Shown here: positions 59,023 to 64,000 of the stretch, one piece after another
Position numbering within the stretch: the stretch's first letter is position 1
How the letters are laid out: every line of letters starts with the position of its first letter
From: Mesorhizobium sp. Root554
GTDB taxonomy: Bacteria; Pseudomonadota; Alphaproteobacteria; Rhizobiales; Rhizobiaceae
Length of the DNA: 64,000 nt
Reading direction: 5' to 3'
NCBI RefSeq assembly: GCF_001427025.1
Contig: NZ_LMGA01000001.1
Location: forward strand, 3,174,017-3,238,016
Position numbers and translations under genes: made by a program
Notes under the pieces: generated by a model
What the model was told of the DNA's origin: nothing
Seen by the model: only the letters and a program-made list of their open reading frames with translations
The model's database searches: none

Positions 59023-59625
59023 ATGGCGGCAGCTTCCCTGGCGATCCTGGTCATCGATGAAAACCGAATCCGCGCCGCGATCATCGAGGCCGGATTGCGC
59101 GAGGCTGGACATGAGCGTGTGACGCTCATCCACGACATTGCAGGCATTGCCGCCCGCATCGCCGAGATCGAGCCGGACGTCATCGTCATCGATCTGGAGA
59201 ATCCCAATCGCGACATGCTGGAAAACATGTTCCAGCTGTCGCGTGTGGTGAAGCGGCCCATCGCCATGTTCGTCGACAGGTCGGACGCCAGTTCCATCGA
59301 AGCCGCTGTCGATGCCGGCGTTTCCGCCTATGTGGTCGACGGGCTTCGCAAGGAGCGCGTCAAGCCGATCCTCGATATGGCGATCAGCCGATTCCGGGCC
59401 TTTTCGCGATTGGCGCAAGAACTCGAGGAAGCCCGTTCCGAATTGCAGGGACGCAAGGTCATCGACCGCGCCAAGGGCATTCTGATGCGCTCGAAGGGGA
59501 TTTCGGAGCACGAGGCCTATGCGCTGCTGCGCAAGACGGCGATGAACCAGAACCGCAAAATCGCCGACATCGCGCAAAGCCTCGTCACCGCGGCCGGCCT
59601 GCTTGGCGAGGGAGACCAGCCATGA
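59023..59625 (+). CDS. nasT: Nitrate-responsive ANTAR antiterminator NasT
   Basis: 200-aa response-regulator-like protein. The receiver domain (residues 1-120) has DEN in ILVIDENR and a central Asp in VIVIDLENP. The C-terminal ANTAR RNA-binding domain (about 137-192) has the pattern GRKVIDRAKGILMRSKGISEHEAYALLRKTA. NasT binds tandem hairpins in nas leader RNA and prevents termination; NasS holds it inactive without nitrate. ATG 59023 is chosen over 58945. It overlaps nasS by 4 bases and a matching leader RNA lies at 61014-61140. Confidence 0.92.
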   Translation: MAAASLAILVIDENRIRAAIIEAGLREAGHERVTLIHDIAGIAARIAEIEPDVIVIDLENPNRDMLENMFQLSRVVKRPIAMFVDRSDASSIEAAVDAGVSAYVVDGLRKERVKPILDMAISRFRAFSRLAQELEEARSELQGRKVIDRAKGILMRSKGISEHEAYALLRKTAMNQNRKIADIAQSLVTAAGLLGEGDQP

Positions 59626-60842
59626 CCCATCGCATCGCGGCCGGCATCATGCCTCTGCTTGACAGCGCCATTCTGGTTGCGGCGCGCGAAAAGGGTTTTG
59701 CCGAAGCCGAGGGCCTTGACCTTCATCTGGTTCGCGAAATCTCCTGGGCCAACATCCGCGACCGCATGGCGGTCGGGCACTTCGACGTGGCGCACATGCT
59801 GGCGCCGATGCCGATCGCCTGCAATCTCGGCATGACCCCGCTGGCGACGCCGACGCTGGCGCCGATGGCGCTTGGGCTGGGCGGCAATGCGGTGACCGTC
59901 TCCGTGGCGCTCTGGCAGAAGATGGCGGATGCCGGCTCGGTCGGCGATCTCGATCCGACGACTGCCGGCCGCGCACTGCGCGCGACGATCGCCGCCGTTG
60001 CGAAGGCGGGGCGACCGACGTTGCGCTTCGGCGTCGTTCATCCGCATTCGGGGCATAATTATGAACTGCGCTACTGGCTTGCCGCCAGCGGCATCGATCC
60101 GGACCGGGACGTCGAGATCGTCATCCTGCCGCCGCCGCTGATGGCCGATGCCATCGGGGCAGGGCGCATCGACGGCTATTGCGCCGGCGAGCCCTGGAAC
60201 ACTGCCGCCGTGGCCAAGGGCCTCGGCCATATCGCCACGGTCAAGGCGGCGATCTGGAAGTCGAGCCCCGAAAAGGTTCTAGGCGTCGCCGCGCCCTGGG
60301 CTGAGGCCAATCCCGGTGAGCTTGCGGCGCTGTTGCGGGCGCTCTACAGGTCGGCGGAATGGTGCGCGCAGCCCGGCAATCGCGAGGAACTGGCGGGGTT
60401 GCTCTCGTGCCCGCACTACCTGGATTGTCCCGTTGACTGGCTGCTTCCCGCCCTGTCGGGGCAAATCCGGAGCGGTGCGGGAACGGTTCAGGTGGATGAT
60501 TTCTTCCTGCCTCAGGCCAAGGCCGCGACCTTCCCGTGGAAGAGCCATGCCTTGTGGTTCTATTCGCAGATGGTCCGGTGGGGACAAATCAATGCCACGG
60601 CTGAAAATGCCGCCAAGGCCTTGGACACTTATCGCCCCGACCTCTACCGCTCCGCCCTCAAGCCGCTTGGAGTGGCGCTGCCGGGGGCAAACGCCAAGGT
60701 CGAGGGCGCGCTGACCTCGCCGACGCCGGTGGGTTCGGCAGGCGCCAGCCTGGTGCTGGGACCGGACGGGTTCTTCGACGGCAAGGTGTTCGACCCTGAC
60801 GCAATCGATGCCTATCTGAAGAGCCAGCAGGTGCGCGATTAA
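59622..60842 (+). CDS. nasS: Nitrate/nitrite sensor NasS (NrtA-like binding protein)
   Basis: 406-aa protein of the CmpA/NrtA periplasmic-binding fold, but without a signal peptide (MTHRIAAGIMPLLDSAILVAA), which fits a cytoplasmic sensor. Motifs SWANIRDRMAVGHFDVAHMLAPMP and GYCAGEPWNTAAV match NasS. It binds nitrate or nitrite and releases NasT. The ATG overlaps the nasT stop (ATGA), so the partners are made in balance. The nas leader and narK follow. Confidence 0.92.
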   Translation: MTHRIAAGIMPLLDSAILVAAREKGFAEAEGLDLHLVREISWANIRDRMAVGHFDVAHMLAPMPIACNLGMTPLATPTLAPMALGLGGNAVTVSVALWQKMADAGSVGDLDPTTAGRALRATIAAVAKAGRPTLRFGVVHPHSGHNYELRYWLAASGIDPDRDVEIVILPPPLMADAIGAGRIDGYCAGEPWNTAAVAKGLGHIATVKAAIWKSSPEKVLGVAAPWAEANPGELAALLRALYRSAEWCAQPGNREELAGLLSCPHYLDCPVDWLLPALSGQIRSGAGTVQVDDFFLPQAKAATFPWKSHALWFYSQMVRWGQINATAENAAKALDTYRPDLYRSALKPLGVALPGANAKVEGALTSPTPVGSAGASLVLGPDGFFDGKVFDPDAIDAYLKSQQVRD

Positions 60843-60988
60843 ATCCTGTACAATTTATTGCAGCGCACAAATCTTATGCAGTTTGCCCTGTGGATTGGCC
60901 ATTTCGTTGGCGATTGCCGAGAGCTGCCAGAAACCGGGTTCTTCATTAAGCATCTGATTATATTGCAAAAAATTGAAAATCTTGGATT

Positions 60989-61004
60989 TGGCACGCTTCC
61001 TGCT
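60989..61004 (+). promoter_or_regulatory. Sigma-54 promoter upstream of the narK-nirB operon
   Basis: TGGCACGCTTCCTGCT matches the sigma-54 consensus at 15 of 16 positions of TGGCACG-N4-TTGCW, with GG (60990-60991) and GC (61002-61003) exactly spaced. Transcription would begin near 61014-61016. NtrC-type activation by nitrogen limitation is expected from this promoter class; I did not identify an NtrC site with confidence. Confidence 0.85.
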
Positions 61005-61013
61005 TGATCTATA

Positions 61014-61140
61014 GCAGGCCCTTCGGGGTCGAGAAATTTGCGTCCAATGACGGGCGCACCCCAGGCAAAGCCGCCGAACAGGTCTTTTCGCGATTCCGCA
61101 CAGGAGCGCGACAGGCCTGCTCGGCGGCTTTTTTGTTTCA
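61014..61140 (+). ncRNA. NasT-responsive (ANTAR-type) leader RNA with terminator
   Basis: The leader predicted from the sigma-54 promoter contains a 7-bp stem (TGCGTCC / GGGCGCA, 61039-61058) closing the hexaloop AATGAC, which has A at position 1 and G at position 4 as required for ANTAR targets. A second hairpin lies at 61088-61111 inside a long terminator: GCCGCCGA (61070-61077) and TCGGCGGC (61121-61128), followed by six Ts. NasT binding would favour read-through into narK. The second ANTAR hexaloop is not clearly recognisable. Confidence 0.72.
61070..61134 (+). terminator. Leader terminator before narK
   Basis: Stem GCCGCCGA / TCGGCGGC extended by CAGG/CCTG after one mismatch, enclosing a smaller hairpin, then TTTTTT at 61129-61134. 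It lies 46 nt before the narK start, where an antiterminator must act for expression. Confidence 0.85.
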
Positions 61141-61180
61141 GCCACAGCGCGGCCCCCTCCCAGCCGCCCATGGAGCGAAA

Positions 61181-62479
61181 ATGAGCAGGACTCACCCACC
61201 GGCCGCCATGCATGATCACGCACCGTCGCGCGCGCTCGCTATGTCTACCATCGCTTTCACCATCTGCTTTGCGGTATGGACCATATTCTCCATCATCGGC
61301 GTCAGGATCAAAGGCGAGCTTGGCCTGACCGAGACCGAGTTCGGCCTGTTGATCGGCATGCCGATCCTGACCGGCTCGCTGGTGCGTATGGTGCTCGGAA
61401 TATGGACCGACCGCTTCGGCGGCCGGCTGGTGTACACCGCGACGATGGCGGCGGCGGCGCTCGCCACATTCCTGCTCGCCTTTGCCACCACCTATGCGCA
61501 GATGCTGGTCGCTGCCCTCGGCGTCGGTCTGGCGGGCGGTTCCTTCGCGGTCGGCGTCGCCTACGTCTCGCGCTTCTATCCGGCAAGCCGGCAGGGTACG
61601 GCGCTCGGTATCTTCGGCGTCGGCAATGTCGGCGCCGCGGTGACGAAATTCGCTGCGCCGTTCTTCCTGCTCGCCTTCGGTTGGCAGAGCGTCGCCTTGA
61701 TCTGGGCGGCCACGCTTGCCGTCATGGCCGTGGTGTTCTGGTTCACGACCGAGGACGACCCGGTCATCTGCCAGCGCCGCCTCACCGGCGCCGGTCAGCC
61801 GCGCAGCTTCATGGCGGAATTCCAGCCCCTCAAGGACATCCGCGTCTGGCGCTTCGCCTTCTACTATTTCTTCGTCTTCGGCGGCTTCGTCGCGCTCGCC
61901 TTGTGGCTGCCGCGCTACCTCATCGGCGTCTACGGCTTCGACATCGTCACCGCCGGGATGATCGGCGCGGCGTATTCGATCCCGGCCTCGGTCTTCCGCG
62001 CTTATGGCGGCGTGCTCTCCGACAGGATCGGCGCGCGCACGGTGCTCTACTGGACTTTCGCGGTGTCCTGCGTGTGCTGCCTGGTTCTGGCCCTGCCCGC
62101 GGCCGACTATGTCGTGCGCGGCATCAACGGCCCGATCAACTTCCACTTTGAAGTGAGTTGGGTCGCGTTCATCGCCGTTGCCTTCGTGCTCGGCTTCTTC
62201 ATGGCTGTCGGCAAGGCCGCCGTCTACAAGCACATTCCGGTCTACTACCCGAACAATGTCGGCGCCGTTGGCGGCCTCGTCGGCATGATTGGCGGCCTCG
62301 GCGGCTTCGTCCTGCCGATCGTCTTCGGCGCGCTGAACGACCTGACTGGCGTCTGGTCGAGCTGCTTCATGCTGCTGTTGCTTGTCGCCGCCGCCTGCCT
62401 CGTCTGGATGCAGATCACCATAGTCAGGATAAGCCGCCGGACCCCGCTCGGCCAAGCCACAGAACAAGCCAGGACCTGA
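61181..62479 (+). CDS. narK: Nitrate/nitrite MFS transporter (NarK/NasA family)
   Basis: 432-aa major facilitator protein with about twelve TM helices. The nitrate-signature glycine-rich motifs are present: GVGLAGGSFAVGVAYVSRFYP in TM5 and GLVGMIGGLGGFVLPIVFG in TM11. The substrate-binding Arg of TM2 is in LVRMVLGIWTDRFGGR. It would import nitrate for assimilation. ATG 61181 follows GGAGCGAAA; upstream in-frame codons lie in the leader. nirB starts 4 nt downstream. Confidence 0.93.
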   Translation: MSRTHPPAAMHDHAPSRALAMSTIAFTICFAVWTIFSIIGVRIKGELGLTETEFGLLIGMPILTGSLVRMVLGIWTDRFGGRLVYTATMAAAALATFLLAFATTYAQMLVAALGVGLAGGSFAVGVAYVSRFYPASRQGTALGIFGVGNVGAAVTKFAAPFFLLAFGWQSVALIWAATLAVMAVVFWFTTEDDPVICQRRLTGAGQPRSFMAEFQPLKDIRVWRFAFYYFFVFGGFVALALWLPRYLIGVYGFDIVTAGMIGAAYSIPASVFRAYGGVLSDRIGARTVLYWTFAVSCVCCLVLALPAADYVVRGINGPINFHFEVSWVAFIAVAFVLGFFMAVGKAAVYKHIPVYYPNNVGAVGGLVGMIGGLGGFVLPIVFGALNDLTGVWSSCFMLLLLVAAACLVWMQITIVRISRRTPLGQATEQART

Positions 62480-62483
62480 ACCC

Positions 62484-64000
62484 ATGACCGAGAAACTCGT
62501 CATCATCGGCAACGGCATGGCGCCCGGCAGAATGCTGGAGCACCTGCTGGAAGCCACGCCAGACCGCTACCGGATCACCATCTTCAATGCCGAGCCGCGC
62601 GTGAACTACGACCGCATCATGCTGTCGCCGGTTCTGTCCGGCGAAAAGGACTATGAAGAGATCGTCATCCATGGCGATGGCTGGTACATCAAGCACGGCA
62701 TCACGCTCTACAAGGGCCACAGGATCGTCGCCATCGACCGTGAGGCGAAGACCGTGACCTCCGACCACGGCGTGACGGAAAGCTACGACCGGCTGGTGAT
62801 CGCCACCGGTTCGGTGCCTTTCATAATCCCGGTGCCCGGCAAGGACCTGCCGGGTGTGCTCAGCTACCGCGACCTCGACGACGTCAACGCCATGCTGCTG
62901 GCCGCCCAGTCGCGGGCCAGGGCTGTGGTGATCGGCGGCGGCCTGCTCGGCCTCGAAGCGGCGGCCGGCTTGAAGGAGCGCGGCATGGATGTGACTTTGC
63001 TGCATGTCATGCCCACGCTGATGGAGCGACAACTCGACCCGGCGGCCGGCTATCTGCTGCAGAAGGCGGTGGAAGCACGCGGCATCAAGGTCATCACCAA
63101 GGCCAACACCAAGCAAATAGTCGGCAACGGCAGGGTCGAGGGCGTCGAACTGGCCGACGGCGAGGTGATCCCCGCGACGCTGGTGGTCATGGCTGTCGGC
63201 ATCCGGCCCAATGTGACGCTTGCCAGCGAGGCCGGGCTCGAGGTCAACCGTGGCATCGTTACCGACGACCGCATGCAGACGTCCGACCCGGCGATCTTCG
63301 CGCTCGGCGAGTGCGCCGAAGTTGGCGGCCATGTCTATGGTCTCGTCGCACCGCTTTATGAAATGGCGCGCGTCATGGCGGCCAAGCTTTCGGATGGCGA
63401 GGACAGGCGGTTCGCTCACGCCGATACGCCGACCAAGCTCAAGGTCACCGGCATCGACCTCTATTCCATCGGTGACTTTGCCGACGGCGAGGATCGCGAG
63501 GAGATCATCCTGCGCGATGCCTCGTCCGGCATCTACAAACGCGTCATCCTGCAGGACAACAGGATCATCGGCACGGTGCTGTTCGGCGAGACCGGCGACG
63601 GCGCCTGGTTCAACGACCTCAAGAAAAAGCAAACCGACATTTCGGAGATACGCGATACGCTGATCTTCGGCCAGGCCTTTCAGGGGGGCCAATCCGCGGA
63701 CCCTTTGGCGGCCGTTGCGGCGCTGGCGGGTGATGCGGAAATCTGCGGCTGCAACGGCGTCTGCAAGGGCAAGATCACCGGCGCGATCACAGCCAAGGGT
63801 CTGACCGGCCTGGACGATGTGCGCGCCCATACCAAGGCGTCGGCTTCCTGCGGCTCCTGCACCGGGCTGGTGGAACAATTGCTGAAGCTCACACTGGGCG
63901 ACAGTTACAACGCCGCCGCAGTCCAGCCGATGTGCGCCTGCACCGCGCTTGGCCATGACGACGTGCGCCGGCTGATCAAGGCCAAGGGGCTGAAGACTAT
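62484..64000 (+). CDS. nirB: Assimilatory nitrite reductase large subunit NirB (5' part)
   Basis: The first 505 codons are present and the frame remains open at the window end. The N-terminus has the FAD-binding VIIGNGMAPGR and the NADH-binding VIGGGLLGLEAAAGLKERG motifs. A BFD-like [2Fe-2S] domain follows with CGCNGVCKGK and SCGSCTGLVEQL. The siroheme and 4Fe-4S ligands would lie beyond the window. It reduces nitrite to ammonium with NADH, together with NirD. It starts 4 nt after narK and shares the sigma-54/NasT-controlled transcript. Confidence 0.95.
   Translation, partial: MTEKLVIIGNGMAPGRMLEHLLEATPDRYRITIFNAEPRVNYDRIMLSPVLSGEKDYEEIVIHGDGWYIKHGITLYKGHRIVAIDREAKTVTSDHGVTESYDRLVIATGSVPFIIPVPGKDLPGVLSYRDLDDVNAMLLAAQSRARAVVIGGGLLGLEAAAGLKERGMDVTLLHVMPTLMERQLDPAAGYLLQKAVEARGIKVITKANTKQIVGNGRVEGVELADGEVIPATLVVMAVGIRPNVTLASEAGLEVNRGIVTDDRMQTSDPAIFALGECAEVGGHVYGLVAPLYEMARVMAAKLSDGEDRRFAHADTPTKLKVTGIDLYSIGDFADGEDREEIILRDASSGIYKRVILQDNRIIGTVLFGETGDGAWFNDLKKKQTDISEIRDTLIFGQAFQGGQSADPLAAVAALAGDAEICGCNGVCKGKITGAITAKGLTGLDDVRAHTKASASCGSCTGLVEQLLKLTLGDSYNAAAVQPMCACTALGHDDVRRLIKAKGLKT

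Noticed and set aside
61004..61180. Upstream part of the narK frame as coding sequence
   Set aside because: It overlaps the sigma-54 promoter and the leader terminator; ATG 61181 has a good ribosome site and the family N-terminus.

Overview
The window is one contiguous piece of an alphaproteobacterial chromosome, almost certainly a member of the Rhizobiales close to Mesorhizobium (Phyllobacteriaceae). The grounds are the high GC content, the gene orders hisHAF-hisE-coaA, chvI-chvG-hprK-EIIA-HPr-ahcY, divL-tsaE-murU-addB-addA-trxA and trpF-trpB-trpA-accD-folC, and alphaproteobacterial protein types such as AddAB, ChvG/ChvI, a DivL-like pseudokinase, a zinc-ribbon-less AccD, a DUF2852 protein and a BTLCP peptidase. 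The sequence looks like ordinary core chromosome. I see no tRNA, rRNA, CRISPR, insertion sequence or phage gene.

Layout. 1-3931: end of a histidine operon (hisH partial, hisA, an arginase-family gene, hisF, hisE) leading into coaA. 3953-7376 (minus): AlkB-type dioxygenase, LysM/BON protein, ribosome-rescue factor ArfB and PEP carboxykinase. 7725-13063: ChvI/ChvG two-component system, HPr kinase, EIIA(Man), HPr and ahcY, a regulatory PTS without sugar permeases. 13360-25214: DivL-like protein, TsaE-sugar kinase fusion, MurU-like nucleotidyltransferase, AddB, AddA, thioredoxin. 25274-30470 (minus): trpF, trpB, trpA, accD, folC. 30606-34286: small orphan protein, YgjP-like peptidase, DUF2852 protein, BenE-type permease, alpha/beta hydrolase. 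34487-40698: translation block infC (AUU start), membrane methyltransferase, rpmI, rplT, pheS, a GFA-family gene and pheT. 40813-46859: oxidoreductases, a short-chain dehydrogenase broken by one in-frame stop, a GGDEF/EAL protein and gshB. 46917-53803 (minus): a catabolic and transport operon (GntR regulator, KdgD-type dehydratase, family-5 binding protein, two permeases, fused double ATPase). 54361-58657: YifB/ComM ATPase, BTLCP peptidase, intracellular PHB depolymerase, RlpA-like protein. 59023-64000: assimilatory nitrate/nitrite cluster nasT-nasS-narK-nirB, with nirB running off the window.

How the parts work together. The most complete regulatory story is at the right end. NasS (nitrate sensor) and NasT (ANTAR RNA-binding antiterminator) lie directly upstream of a sigma-54 promoter. 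That promoter is followed by a leader with an A1/G4 hexaloop hairpin and an intrinsic terminator, placed before the nitrate transporter and nirB. In the GntR operon, a 16-bp motif recurs (13/16 identical) before both the regulator gene and the dehydratase gene, which suggests one operator type controlling both. An ATAAAGA-TT-TCTTTAT palindrome before ahcY and two CG-centred AT-rich sites before pckA are further operator candidates.

No clearly novel multi-gene defence or mobile system was found. The less ordinary items are the DivL-like protein with Tyr in place of the phospho-acceptor His, the arginase-like enzyme inside the his operon with Cys in place of a metal-ligand His, the GFA gene translationally coupled between pheS and pheT, the TsaE-kinase fusion coupled to MurU and AddBA, and the nas leader RNA.
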